Below are positions 34,298 through 42,935 of a stretch of DNA of 64,000 nt, piece by piece (the stretch's first letter is position 1; each line of letters opens with the position of its first letter). The DNA lies in assembly GCF_900187425.1 (NCBI RefSeq), contig NZ_FYDJ01000022.1, positions 24,785 through 88,784 on the forward strand, written 5' to 3'. The translations under genes and the position numbers were made by a program. Under the pieces are notes generated by a model. The model was not told the DNA's origin. It saw nothing but the letters and a program-made list of their open reading frames with translations, and did not search any database. The stretch comes from Pseudomonas sp. Irchel s3h14. GTDB lineage: Bacteria; Pseudomonadota; Gammaproteobacteria; Pseudomonadales; Pseudomonadaceae.

Positions 34298-35445
34298 GCA
34301 ACAGCCTCGATTTGCTGAAAACGTTGGTGGCGTTCGACACCACGAGCCGCGAATCAAACCTGCACCTCATCGAGTTCGTCCGCGACTACCTCGAACGCTT
34401 CGACGTGCCTTGCGAGCTGGTCTACAACGAGCAGCGCAGCAAGGCCAATCTGTTCGCAACCATTGGCCCGGCGGACCGGCCGGGCATCGTGCTGTCGGGG
34501 CACACCGATGTGGTGCCCGTCGACGGCCAGCCGTGGACCGTTGCGCCGTTCGAGCTCACCGAGCGCGACGGCAAGCTGTACGGTCGCGGCACGGCGGACA
34601 TGAAAGGCTACATTGCCTGCGTACTCGCGTTGGTTCCGTCGCTGGTGAACGCCACGCTGCGGCTGCCGGTACACATCGCGCTTTCGTATGATGAGGAAGT
34701 CGGCTGCCTCGGTGTGCGTTCGTTGCTGTCGGAATTGGAAAAGCGCCCGGTCAAACCGATGCTCTGCATCATTGGCGAACCGACCGAGCTCAAACCGGTG
34801 CTGGGCCATAAAGGCAAACTGGCGATGCGTTGCGACATTCACGGTGAAGCGTGCCATTCGGCGTACGCACCGCTTGGGGTCAATGCGATTGAATACGCCG
34901 CTGAACTGATCGGTGAACTGGGGCGGATTGGCAATCGGCTCAAAGCGCCGGAGCATCACGACGCGCGATTCGATCCGCCGTTCAGCACGGTGCAAACCGG
35001 CGTGATTTCCGGCGGAAAGGCCTTGAACATCGTCCCCGCCGATTGCCGTTTCGACTTCGAAATCCGTGCCCTGCCCTCGCATGATCCGAGTGAGGTTGCG
35101 CAAGAGCTGAAGGCCTATGCCGAACAACAAGTGTTGCCGCGCATGCGTGCGGTGAGTGAACAGAGCGAGATACGATTTAGCGAGTTGTCGGCGTATCCCG
35201 GTTTGGCGACTGATGCGCACAGCGAAGCCGCTGAGTTGATTGCTGCGTTCTCAGGCTCCCGAGAGTTCGGCACCGTGGCGTTCGGAACCGAGGGAGGCCT
35301 ATTCGACGCCGCAGGCATTCCCACCGTCGTCTGCGGCCCCGGCAGCATGGATCAAGGCCACAAACCCGACGAATTCGTCAGCCTCGAACAATTGAACAGC
35401 TGCGACGCCATGCTCCATCGAATGCTGCAATCAATCAGCGAATAG
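34294..35445 (+). CDS. ArgE/DapE-type deacylase (M20 family, acetylornithine deacetylase-like)
   Basis: 383 residues. Zinc ligands can be followed: H70 and D72 in LSGHTDVVPVDG, D102 in YGRGTADMKGY, E134/E135 in SYDEEVG, E162 in IIGEPTEL, and a late histidine in QGHKPDEF. ArgE removes the acetyl group of N-acetylornithine, but this gene is translationally coupled to DUF1028 inside a catabolic set rather than with arginine genes, so it more likely cleaves an amide in an unknown substrate. No symbol is given for that reason. Confidence 0.85.
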   Translation: MSNSLDLLKTLVAFDTTSRESNLHLIEFVRDYLERFDVPCELVYNEQRSKANLFATIGPADRPGIVLSGHTDVVPVDGQPWTVAPFELTERDGKLYGRGTADMKGYIACVLALVPSLVNATLRLPVHIALSYDEEVGCLGVRSLLSELEKRPVKPMLCIIGEPTELKPVLGHKGKLAMRCDIHGEACHSAYAPLGVNAIEYAAELIGELGRIGNRLKAPEHHDARFDPPFSTVQTGVISGGKALNIVPADCRFDFEIRALPSHDPSEVAQELKAYAEQQVLPRMRAVSEQSEIRFSELSAYPGLATDAHSEAAELIAAFSGSREFGTVAFGTEGGLFDAAGIPTVVCGPGSMDQGHKPDEFVSLEQLNSCDAMLHRMLQSISE

Positions 35446-35470
35446 CAAAGATTTTGAACCCCCCAAAATC

Positions 35471-35596
35471 CCCTGTGGGAGCGGCGGTGCGACGATTCGA
35501 CTTGCTCGCGAAGGCGGAGTGTCAGACAACATCATTGTCGACTGACACTCCGCCTTCGCGAGCAAGTCGAATCGTCGCACCGCCGCTCCCACAGGG
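35471..35596. repeat. perfect 55-bp inverted repeat (REPIN-like)
   Basis: Arm 35471-35525 and arm 35542-35596 are exact reverse complements over 55 bases with a 16-base spacer. Each arm contains the TTGCTCGCGA REP core, flanked by CTGTGGGAGCGGCGG outside and GGCGGAGTGTCAG inside. It lies in the 319-base gap between the deacylase and the permease; nothing else is seen there. Confidence 0.95.
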
Positions 35597-35764
35597 TTTT
35601 CACCGTTCCCACTGACATACATTTTTTAGCGTCTATACCCACAAACTTACTAATTTATCTCTCACTCCCCACCGCACATCATCAACTCCAACAAGAAAAG
35701 CGTCGCCCCCGTGCAGCGCTCACCGAAGTACGTCCACGTACTCACTTTTGCCTTGGAGTCCGTC

Positions 35765-37180
35765 ATGGTTACCGCAGCAACAACCTCCGTCCCGCTCATC
35801 GAAAAACACACCATCGGCTACGTGCCGCCCGAAGATCGCCACGGCAAAACCCGCGACCTGTTCACCCTCTGGTTCGGCGGCAACATCGCGCCGCTGCCCA
35901 TCGTCACCGGCGCTCTCGGCGTGCAAATGTTTCACCTGAACCTGGTGTGGGGCATCGTCGCGATCCTCGTTGGCCACCTGGTCGGCGGCGTGCTGATGGC
36001 GCTGCACTCGGCGCAAGGCCCGCAGATGGGCATTCCGCAAATGATCCAGAGCCGCGCCCAGTTCGGCTCGCTCGGCGCGCTGCTGGTGGTGCTGATCGCC
36101 GGCATCATGTACATCGGCTTCTTCGCCTCCAACATCGTCCTCGCCGGCAAATCCCTGCACGGCGTGGTCGACAGCGTGCCGGTGCCCGTCGGCATCGTCA
36201 TCGGCGCCCTCGGTTCGGGCATCATTGGCATCATCGGCTACCGCTTCATCCACGTACTCAACCGCATCGGCACCTGGGTGCTCGGCGCCGGCATCGTGCT
36301 GGGCTTCGGCTACATCTTCACCCACGTACAAACCGCCGACTTCCTCACCCGCGGCAGCTTCAACATCTCCGGCTGGCTCGCCACCGTCTCCCTCGCCGCG
36401 CTCTGGCAAATCGCCTTCGCACCGTACGTCTCCGATTACTCGCGCTACCTGCCAGCCAACGTGCCCGTGGCCGCAACCTTCTGGACCACTTACCTGGGCA
36501 CCGTGCTCGGCTCCAGCCTCTCGTTCATCTTCGGCGCCGTCGCCGTCCTCGCCACACCCGTCGGCATGGACACCATGGACGCCGTCAAACTCGCCACCGG
36601 CTCCATCGGCCCACTGATGCTCGTGCTGTTCCTGCTCAGCGTCATCAGCCACAACGCCCTCAACCTCTACGGCGCCGTGCTGTCGCTGATCACCCTGGTC
36701 CAAACCTTCGCCTACCGCTGGATCCCGACAGCCAAAAGCCGCGCCGTCCTCTCGGTCATCGTCCTCGCCGCCTGCTGCTTCGCCGCCGTCGGCGCCTCCG
36801 CCAACTTCATCGGCCACTTCGTCGACATGGTGCTGGTGCTGCTCGTGGTGCTGGTGCCGTGGACCGCGATCAACCTGATCGACTTCTATGCGATTCACAA
36901 AGGTCAGTACGACATCGGCTCGATCTTCAAGGTGGATGGCGGGATCTATGGCCGGTACAACCCGCAGGCGTTGTTGGCGTATGCGATCGGGATTGTGGTG
37001 CAGATTCCCTTCATGAACACGCCGCTTTACGTCGGCCCCATCTCCGAACACATCAACGGCGCAGACCTGTCCTGGCTTGTCGGCCTGCTGATCACCTCCC
37101 CGCTCTACTACTGGCTAGCCAACCGCGACACCGCCTACAAGCGCCGCCTCTCAACCGGAAAACTCGCCAACAGCCTATAA
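35765..37180 (+). CDS. NCS1 family permease (cytosine/purine/allantoin type)
   Basis: About 471 residues with twelve predicted helices. The NCS1 hallmark WFGGNIAPLPIVTGALGVQM lies near residue 37, and QIAFAPYVSDYSRYLPANVP near residue 215 is the central substrate-site helix. Relatives carry cytosine, purines, hydantoins or allantoin by proton or sodium symport. It ends the set that starts with the monooxygenase and is probably the uptake step for that pathway. TTGGAGTCCGTC precedes ATG 35765. Confidence 0.85.
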   Translation: MVTAATTSVPLIEKHTIGYVPPEDRHGKTRDLFTLWFGGNIAPLPIVTGALGVQMFHLNLVWGIVAILVGHLVGGVLMALHSAQGPQMGIPQMIQSRAQFGSLGALLVVLIAGIMYIGFFASNIVLAGKSLHGVVDSVPVPVGIVIGALGSGIIGIIGYRFIHVLNRIGTWVLGAGIVLGFGYIFTHVQTADFLTRGSFNISGWLATVSLAALWQIAFAPYVSDYSRYLPANVPVAATFWTTYLGTVLGSSLSFIFGAVAVLATPVGMDTMDAVKLATGSIGPLMLVLFLLSVISHNALNLYGAVLSLITLVQTFAYRWIPTAKSRAVLSVIVLAACCFAAVGASANFIGHFVDMVLVLLVVLVPWTAINLIDFYAIHKGQYDIGSIFKVDGGIYGRYNPQALLAYAIGIVVQIPFMNTPLYVGPISEHINGADLSWLVGLLITSPLYYWLANRDTAYKRRLSTGKLANSL

Positions 37181-37407
37181 CTGAAGCGCACCACAATCCC
37201 TGTAGGAGCCAGGCTTGCCGGCGAAGACGTCCTCAAAAACGCCATCGCCCGCAAGCCATTTCCCTTGCCATCACCATCCCTTTTGTAGGAGCTGTCGAGT
37301 GAAACGAGGCTGCGATCTTTTGATCTTAAGCTCGCAAGAAACCCAAAATTTAATGAACCCCGCCCACCCCCAATCACCTAACTGAATGACTATCAGGAGG
37401 GTGACCA

Positions 37408-37626
37408 ATGCAAACCGAAACCATCTGGATCGTACTCGCCGCAATACTTGTGCTGGTCGAGTTATGGGCAATCAACAAAGTGCGAAAAGCCGAAGGCAAA
37501 TCCAGCAACAAACTCGTATGGATGGTGGTAATCGTGTTGGTACCGCTATTCGGGCTGATAGCGTGGGCACTGGCGGGACCGAAACACACCGATCACAACC
37601 CGCACTCACCGCAGGCCAGACAATGA
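37408..37626 (+). CDS. PLDc N-terminal domain small membrane protein
   Basis: 72 residues with two hydrophobic segments (about 7-22 and 36-55): ETIWIVLAAILVLVELWAIN and then WMVVIVLVPLFGLIAWALAG followed by PKHT. This is the PLDc_N (PF13396) two-helix unit, here without any phospholipase domain. Function unknown. CAGGAGGGTGACCA precedes the ATG, and an excellent terminator follows. Confidence 0.75.
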   Translation: MQTETIWIVLAAILVLVELWAINKVRKAEGKSSNKLVWMVVIVLVPLFGLIAWALAGPKHTDHNPHSPQARQ

Positions 37627-37666
37627 AGCTGGATGTTGTGCGGTAAGGATTTTGGAACTGCGAAAT

Positions 37667-37710
37667 CACAAACAACAAAGCCCCGATGATTCGGGGCTTT
37701 GTTGTTTGTG
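37667..37710. terminator. long perfect-stem terminator
   Basis: A 20-bp perfect stem (arms 37667-37686 and 37691-37710, TGAT loop) has a GC core CCCCGA/TCGGGG and TTTGTTGTTTG on the distal side. It ends the PLDc_N-protein transcript and works symmetrically. Confidence 0.85.
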
Positions 37711-37793
37711 ACCACCTATTACCTGATCGGCGGAGCGGCCACAGCCTGTGATCTTTTTATTTCAGCTCCGAAAATCTTGTAGGAAACCACCCA

Positions 37794-37837
37794 TTGTGGC
37801 GAGGGAGCTTGCTCCCGCTGGGCGGCGAAGCCGCCCC
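37794..37837. repeat. REP element (GTGGCGAGGGAGCTTGCTCCC family)
   Basis: A single element with two short palindromes, GGGAGCTTGCTCCC and GGCGGCGAAGCCGCC. It lies in the gene-free stretch 37627-38205, which otherwise holds a terminator and a REP doublet. Confidence 0.7.
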
Positions 37838-37872
37838 AAACCCTGCCGAACTGTTAAACCACACCCAAACCC

Positions 37873-38005
37873 TGTAGCAGCTGGCGAAGCCTGCGTTCGG
37901 CTGCGCAGCAGCCGTAAATCCAGCGTGCAGGGCTAACCTGACACACCGCGACTTCTGATCTCGCGACTGCTACGCAGCCGAACGCAGGCTGCGCCAGCTG
38001 CTACA
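37873..38005. repeat. REP inverted pair (GTAGCAGCTGGCGAAGCC family)
   Basis: Inverse copies, 37873 onward and ending at 38005, of the element seen at 21864 and 50324, with a few mismatches and about 50 bases between them. Confidence 0.8.
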
Positions 38006-38205
38006 AAACCCAATCCGTCGTCCTACATGCCCGTTTACAGACACCAAAGCCGCCGCATATAGTTCGCCCCGTCGCTGACAGCAGTTAGCGGCAGGGTTTC
38101 GCAGCCCTAAAAAGAAGACACCAAGTACCGCCAGCCACAACACAGCCGATTTCCGACTGTGAATTGGTTATGACGGTTGTGATTCATCTTTCTAGGACTA
38201 AAACC

Positions 38206-38499
38206 ATGACAACCCAAAACCCGCCCCGCCGCTTCACCCCCATGTCCCAATTCGCCACCGACTACCCCGTCCTCCTCATCGACAGCGACGCCCCACTCCG
38301 CGAACTCCACAACTGCGTCAGCGAACGCCTCAGCGCCGTCCTCAAGTACCTCAACCTCATGGCCTGCACCAGCCTCCCCGACTACGCCGAAAACGACATC
38401 AACACCGTCACCAACATCGCCCGGATTATGATCCAGGATGTGAGCGATGTGTTTCGGGTGATTGAGCAGCGTGGGTTTGATACCCCCAAAGGCCAGTGA
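38206..38499 (+). CDS. DUF6124 family protein
   Basis: 97 residues, starting MTTQNPPRRFTPMSQFATDY, with LHNCVSERLSAVLKYLNLMA and a final acidic tail. I place it in DUF6124 (formerly DUF3077-like), small pseudomonad proteins with no known role, from overall pattern; the family name is less sure than the gene. An upstream in-frame start at 38164 is also possible. A bidirectional terminator follows. Confidence 0.7.
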   Translation: MTTQNPPRRFTPMSQFATDYPVLLIDSDAPLRELHNCVSERLSAVLKYLNLMACTSLPDYAENDINTVTNIARIMIQDVSDVFRVIEQRGFDTPKGQ

Positions 38500-38514
38500 T
38501 CGAATTTCAGCCAA

Positions 38515-38542
38515 AAAAAACCCGCATTAATGCGGGTTTTTT
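38515..38542. terminator. bidirectional intrinsic terminator
   Basis: AAAAAACCCGCA-TTAA-TGCGGGTTTTTT: eight A before and six T after the GC stem. It lies between the convergent DUF6124 gene and the T6SS immunity gene. Confidence 0.9.
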
Positions 38543-38592
38543 ATTACTTGATCATATGTTCAGCGAGTCGCTAGTCCAGTGTGCGTTCGGGT

Positions 38593-38949
38593 TCAAAGCC
38601 TGCTGGCGATTTCCTTCCAGATGTAGGCGTAGTTGTATTTCAGCCAGCGAACCAGCACTTTATCGAACTGCCGGCGAAACCAATTACGTTCTCTTGCTAC
38701 CAGCCTTTCCTCTATCGATTCTCTAAGTATGTCGGGATCGAAGCCCGTCCATACTGGGGGCACCGCGGCCACCAGATTGGTGAAACACACCGGTGCGACT
38801 TCTGAATAGAGGATTTCGTACAATATGTCGGGGTCGACGCCTCTGACCTTGCTCGCTACAAAGTCATATTCGACTGGGAAATCGTTGAATGGCTCGGAGA
38901 GTGCGGCTCTGACCTTTGTCAGTTGTGGTTCAGTCAGAAGATGTCCCAA
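38593..38949 (-). CDS. putative T6SS immunity protein (DUF7079-like)
   Basis: 118 residues. DFVASKVRGVDPDILYEILY and EVAPVCFTNLVAAVPPVWTG are followed by a basic C-terminus with WFRRQFDKVLVRWLKYNYAY. I associate this pattern with a family of small proteins (DUF7079) encoded next to secreted effectors; that name is from memory. The gene overlaps the effector stop by 16 bases, the usual sign of effector-immunity coupling. It should protect the producer, presumably by binding the effector or shielding the membrane. Confidence 0.65.
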   Translation of the reverse strand: MGHLLTEPQLTKVRAALSEPFNDFPVEYDFVASKVRGVDPDILYEILYSEVAPVCFTNLVAAVPPVWTGFDPDILRESIEERLVARERNWFRRQFDKVLVRWLKYNYAYIWKEIASRL

Positions 38950-39716
38950 TGTGTGAATTCCTCCAGCTCTTCATCCAGTGAACTCGCCACTGCTTCGCCT
39001 GCGACACCACCGGCGACTGTCCCAGCCAAGACAACCGCAATTGCGCAAATGGGCATGGCAGGGCCGCAAAACGTGCTGACGCCCATCCCCGCGAGGATAC
39101 CGCCCAACGCACCCGCACCAACGATGATGCCTTGGCGCGCCGCTTCTTTGGGTTTGTTTTCAGCATCCAATATTTGATAGGTCGCCAGAGCGGCGGTCAC
39201 CAGAACGCCGAGCTTGCCCATGATCAGCATTTTTTTGGTGCCGGTCGTGAATTTGGCATTATCACGGCCCGAGGATTCCAGAATGGTGTAGTGGACCTTA
39301 TTTTTTTCTACTTCTGAAAGGCTGTCGTAACCCTTTTGGAATAGGCCTTCAGCGTACATATCTAAGAGCGTTTTGAGCCCCTTTCCTTCCTTTTTCTTCC
39401 TTTGGACGATAGCCAAACCCTGCGCAGAGGTGAGTTTGCGATGTTCCATCATGATTTTGTTTCGCATCTCATGACTGAACTTCACACCTTCTTGCGCAGT
39501 AATCTTTCCAGCTTTCACGTCATCCCGAGTTTGCTGAGACATGCGATTGATGTTCCTGGTGTAGCTTGCCCTGACTTTTTCATCAGAGATGGCATCCAGA
39601 GAAAACCTCAGGGCAGTGCCCTCCATCAGCTCTAACGCCCTATCGAGGGGCGAGTCTTGCAAGGCGTGCTCACGCTGAACGACATAGCTGCCGGTGACAA
39701 TGTACGGCTCTGTCAT
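38934..39716 (-). CDS. putative type VI effector with glycine-zipper membrane domain
   Basis: 260 residues. The N-terminal 150 residues are charged and helical (SYTRNINRMSQQTRDDVKAG, KKKEGKGLKTLLDM). The C-terminal part has three hydrophobic segments (about 163-180, 196-215, 220-242) rich in small residues, with GIIVGAGALGGILAGMG forming GxxxG-type zippers, then an acidic tail. This design suggests insertion into the target cell membrane, as in pore-forming effectors such as Tse4. It lies ten bases after the PAAR gene and overlaps the immunity gene. GC and codon use are lower than in flanking genes. No enzyme motif seen. Confidence 0.65.
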   Translation of the reverse strand: MTEPYIVTGSYVVQREHALQDSPLDRALELMEGTALRFSLDAISDEKVRASYTRNINRMSQQTRDDVKAGKITAQEGVKFSHEMRNKIMMEHRKLTSAQGLAIVQRKKKEGKGLKTLLDMYAEGLFQKGYDSLSEVEKNKVHYTILESSGRDNAKFTTGTKKMLIMGKLGVLVTAALATYQILDAENKPKEAARQGIIVGAGALGGILAGMGVSTFCGPAMPICAIAVVLAGTVAGGVAGEAVASSLDEELEEFTHWDIF

Positions 39717-39726
39717 AGGATGGTCC

Positions 39727-40272
39727 TTATCCTAGAATTTGGTTCAATAGGCTCTCGGTAAGCGAGGGCGCCTCTGCGGATGCTGGCTCTTCAAACTTGA
39801 GCATCACGCACGTCGTGCCCGACGGGTTCGAAAATCTAACAGCGTTGTCCTTATCGAATACGCCGGGGAGCGATGAGCCGTCCTCAAAGTGTGCGGAGCA
39901 CGATAAGCCCTCATAGCTTTCTTCAGCAGGGATTCTGAAGCCGATCCAGCTCGCGTAACCCGCCAACAACGAGGGAGGAACAAACTCGCAGGCTGCATGG
40001 GTACTGCCAATTATCACCGTCCCCGACCCGCCAACTACAACGCCGCCGTGGGTACCACCAGTGTCGATGGTTGCGGCATTCTTGCCGTTGATGAAAACAG
40101 TCGAAGACAGCCCTGATGAAAGCGCACTGCCGCACGTGCAGGTGTCGCCTTGCCGTGCTGCGGAAAGTCCCTCGAAAAACACGTCGGGAGAGCCTACCGC
40201 AATGGGATTAGTACCGTGCCCCGGCAACGGGCAACTGTATGGATCACTCTTACGCGCTGCTGGCTTAGCCAC
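39727..40272 (-). CDS. PAAR domain protein (T6SS spike tip) with C-terminal extension
   Basis: 181 residues. Residues 1-100 form a PAAR cone: AARKSDPYSCPLPGHGTNPI, GSPDVFFEGLSAARQGDTCT, NGKNAATIDTGGTHGGVVVG, IIGSTHAACEF, with the conserved histidine/cysteine metal ligands. The last 80 residues are an extension that may dock the effector. The start is GTG at 40272 with AGGAGG five bases before it. PAAR proteins tip the VgrG spike, so the cargo encoded next is expected to be fired by a T6SS located elsewhere in the genome. Confidence 0.85.
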   Translation of the reverse strand: MAKPAARKSDPYSCPLPGHGTNPIAVGSPDVFFEGLSAARQGDTCTCGSALSSGLSSTVFINGKNAATIDTGGTHGGVVVGGSGTVIIGSTHAACEFVPPSLLAGYASWIGFRIPAEESYEGLSCSAHFEDGSSLPGVFDKDNAVRFSNPSGTTCVMLKFEEPASAEAPSLTESLLNQILG

Positions 40273-40454
40273 TATGACCTCCTGTCAAATCCGTGTGAGC
40301 GTCGTAACCTACCAGATCAGATCGCCCAATAGAAATCTCCGTGGTGATGGGCGCATGCAATGATCAGCGCTCAGCGCCTGCATGAACGATTTAGCCAATC
40401 TGTTGCATCGACCGGTTGAATCCACAGCCGAAAGCGGCCCCATCACTGCCCCCA

Positions 40455-41003
40455 TCAGAAGTTTGCAGGAGTATTCGCACTAATAATCTCCGCCTCATCC
40501 GCCCCAATATTCCGAAACCGATGCGGCAGCGTCGTCGGAAAGTAATACCCATCCCCAGCATTCAGCACACTAATCTGCCCATCAACCGTCAACTCAACCG
40601 TCCCCCGCGTAACCAACCCACACTCCTCCCCTTCCGAGTGCACAATCGGCTCTTCCCCCGAACTCGCACCAGGCGCGTATTGCTCGCGCAACAGCCGCAT
40701 CTGCCGACTCGGCACCGAAGCCCCGATCAGCAACAACCGCAACCCATGGCGCCCAAGATCCGGCTGTTCATTAGCCCGGAACACGTATTGATGCTCGCGT
40801 GGCGGTTGGTCGAAGGTAAAGAAGTCCGCCAAAGACATAGGAATGCCTTCGAGCAGTTTTTTGAGGGAGCTGACGGAGGGACTGACGCGATTTTGTTCGA
40901 TCAGGGAGATGGTGGCATTGGTGACGCCGCTACGCCGGGCCAGCTCGCGCTGGGAGAGTTTGTAGCTTTCGCGTACTAATTTGAGTCGTGAGCCCGTGTC
41001 CAT
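40455..41003 (-). CDS. puuR: XRE-cupin regulator, PuuR/PauR-like
   Basis: 182 residues. An N-terminal HTH_3 (residues 6-60, LSQRELARRSGVTNATISLI) is joined to a C-terminal cupin (about 110-178: GEEPIVHSEGEECGLVTRGT, GDGYYFPTTLPHRFRN). This is the layout of PuuR/PauR, which repress polyamine catabolic genes and respond to polyamines or gamma-glutamyl derivatives. Its place directly beside puuB, puuC, puuA and puuD supports the same role. The symbol is inferred from context. Confidence 0.8.
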   Translation of the reverse strand: MDTGSRLKLVRESYKLSQRELARRSGVTNATISLIEQNRVSPSVSSLKKLLEGIPMSLADFFTFDQPPREHQYVFRANEQPDLGRHGLRLLLIGASVPSRQMRLLREQYAPGASSGEEPIVHSEGEECGLVTRGTVELTVDGQISVLNAGDGYYFPTTLPHRFRNIGADEAEIISANTPANF

Positions 41004-41250
41004 GACAGCCTTATGCGAGGAATACTTAAGGGTTATGGGGGTGGATGGCGGGCGACTTTTGGCCGCGAAAACACCGCTTCCCTGTCCCGGAAATTTGAAA
41101 GGCGGGTATTAAATCACGTTTGGTGGTGTTGCTCAGCAGGTTCGATAAATGGTTGGGTAAAAAGGTTGTTTCGACCTGAAGTTGGGTGGTTTGGCTGTGG
41201 AAAGTGTAGGTGCGATTACTGGTTGGCATTGATAGTGACTGGTATGGCCT

Positions 41251-41575
41251 CATCGCGAGCAAGCTCGGCTCCTACGGGGTAGTGGTGTGTCAGGCAAGAT
41301 CAATGTTGACAGTGCCGCCGTCTTCGCGGGCAAGCCCGCTCCCACATTTGGCCGGTGGTGTTTTTGGAATCTGTGTATGGCGCCGAATGGTGGTGATTGG
41401 GATGGCCTCTTCGCGAGCAGGCTCGCTCCCACAGTTTGGTTCTGGTTGGTCACGGATTTTTTGTGCGCCATACATCTCCTGTAGGAGCCGAGCTTGCTCG
41501 CGATGGCGGTGTGTCAGGCGACATCAATGTTGACTGTGCCGCCGTCATCGCGAGCAAGCTCGGCTCCTACAGGGG
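41251..41575. repeat. cluster of five REP elements
   Basis: Copies lie at about 41251-41278, 41322-41346, 41408-41434, 41479-41506 and 41546-41575, in both orientations. Cores vary between CGCGAGCAAGCTCGGCTCCTA and CGCGGGCAAGCCCGCTCCCA. The spacer between some pairs (CAGGCGACATCAATGTTGA) is also conserved, showing REPIN structure. They fill most of the 581-base gap between the regulator and puuB; no gene is seen there. Confidence 0.9.
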
Positions 41576-41584
41576 TTGTGTCGC

Positions 41585-42883
41585 TTAGATGCCGAACCGG
41601 TCGCGCAGCGCGTAGTACGCGGCGCCCATGGCAGTGAGTGGGGCCTGGAAGGTGCGGCCGCCGATCATGGGCATGTGTGGGAGCGAAGCGAAGGCGTCGA
41701 AGCGTTCGGCATCGCCGCGGATCATTTCCGAGATGAGTTTGCCGGCCAGGTGCGAGCAGGTGACGCCGTGGCCGCTGTAGCCTTGCATGTAGTAGGCGTT
41801 TTTCTCGATGCGGCCGAATTGTGGCATGCGGGACATGGTCAGCAGGAAGTTGCCGGTCCAGCGGTAGTCGATTTTCACGTCCTTCAGTTGCGGGAAGGTC
41901 TTGAGGATTTTCGGCTTGATCAGTTGTTCGATGTCGTCCGGTTCGCGGGCGCCGTAGACCACGCCGCCGCCGTACAGCAGGCGGTTGTCGGCGGTGAGGC
42001 GGTAGTAGTCGAGCAGGTAATTGCAGTCTTCGACGCAGTAGTTGTTTTTGATCAGACTGCGCGCAACCTTCTCGGACAACGGTTCGGTGACGACGATTTG
42101 CGAACCGCAGGGCATGCTTTTGCGCGTGACGCGGTTGTCGAGGTCTTGCGGCAAATAGGCGTTGCCGGCGATCAGCAGGTACTTGGCGCGGACCACGCCT
42201 TTGGCGGTGCGCACGGTGATCGGTTCGCCGTAGGTGATTTCCACTGCGGCCGATTGTTCGTAGATTTTGCCGCCCAGGCCGATGATGGCCGAGGCTTCGC
42301 CGAGGGCCAGGTTCAGCGGGTGGATGTGGCCGCCCTGCATGTCCAGCAGGCCGCCGACGTAGTTGTCGCAACCCACTTCGCGCTTGATGTCCGCCGCGTC
42401 GAGCATTTTCAGGTTTTTGTTGCCGTAGCGTTCCCAGCTGCTTTTCTGCTCGGCCAGGCCTTTGAGCTGCTTTTTGTTCAGCGCGGCGAAGATGCCGCCC
42501 GGGCGGTAGTCGCACTGGATGTCGTAGTGTTGTATGCGCTGACGGATGATGTCAGCGCCTTCGAAAATCATGCTGCCGAGGACTTCGGCAGTTTTGTCGC
42601 CGTAGCGTTCTTCGATGACATCGACGTCACGGCTGTAGGAGTTGACCAACTGACCGCCGTTGCGACCGCTGGCGCCGAAACCGACTTTGGCGGCTTCGAG
42701 CACGGTCACGCTGTAGCCCGCTTCGGCGAGGAACAGGGCCGAGGACAAACCGGTGTAGCCGGCGCCGATCACGCAGACGTCGCAGTCCACCGCTTGTTCC
42801 AGCACCGGGAAGTCGCCGGTGAAGTTGCGGGTGGCGGCGTAGTAGCTGTTTACATGCTTTTGTTTAACAGAGTCTTGTTTCAT
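41585..42883 (-). CDS. puuB: gamma-glutamylputrescine oxidase PuuB-like (FAD)
   Basis: 432 residues of the DadA/GlpO-like FAD oxidases. The dinucleotide fold VCVIGAGYTGLSSALFLAEA is near residue 36, then GFGASGRNGGQLVNSY, and the C-terminal GYSGHGVTCSHLAGKLI. PuuB oxidises gamma-glutamylputrescine to the aldehyde, releasing ammonia and H2O2. The pathway context (aldehyde dehydrogenase, glutamate-putrescine ligase, hydrolase) makes this assignment strong, although other amine oxidases share the fold. CGGAGAAACCT precedes the ATG. Confidence 0.85.
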   Translation of the reverse strand: MKQDSVKQKHVNSYYAATRNFTGDFPVLEQAVDCDVCVIGAGYTGLSSALFLAEAGYSVTVLEAAKVGFGASGRNGGQLVNSYSRDVDVIEERYGDKTAEVLGSMIFEGADIIRQRIQHYDIQCDYRPGGIFAALNKKQLKGLAEQKSSWERYGNKNLKMLDAADIKREVGCDNYVGGLLDMQGGHIHPLNLALGEASAIIGLGGKIYEQSAAVEITYGEPITVRTAKGVVRAKYLLIAGNAYLPQDLDNRVTRKSMPCGSQIVVTEPLSEKVARSLIKNNYCVEDCNYLLDYYRLTADNRLLYGGGVVYGAREPDDIEQLIKPKILKTFPQLKDVKIDYRWTGNFLLTMSRMPQFGRIEKNAYYMQGYSGHGVTCSHLAGKLISEMIRGDAERFDAFASLPHMPMIGGRTFQAPLTAMGAAYYALRDRFGI

Positions 42884-42935
42884 AGGTTTCTCCGATGGCC
42901 GCTGGCACCTGCCGGCGACCGCCGTTGTAGAGGTG

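Noticed and set aside
34294..35445. Calling the M20 deacylase argE outright
   Set aside because: Operon context with DUF1028, RidA and a monooxygenase argues for a catabolic paralogue rather than arginine synthesis.
35720..37051. 443-codon minus-strand frame opposite the NCS1 permease
   Set aside because: Extremely rich in Asp, Glu, His and Gly, as expected for the antisense of a GC-rich membrane protein gene; no motif.
41251..41575. Repeated palindromes considered as a CRISPR array
   Set aside because: Repeats alternate in orientation, differ in sequence and spacing, and match REP elements elsewhere; no cas genes.
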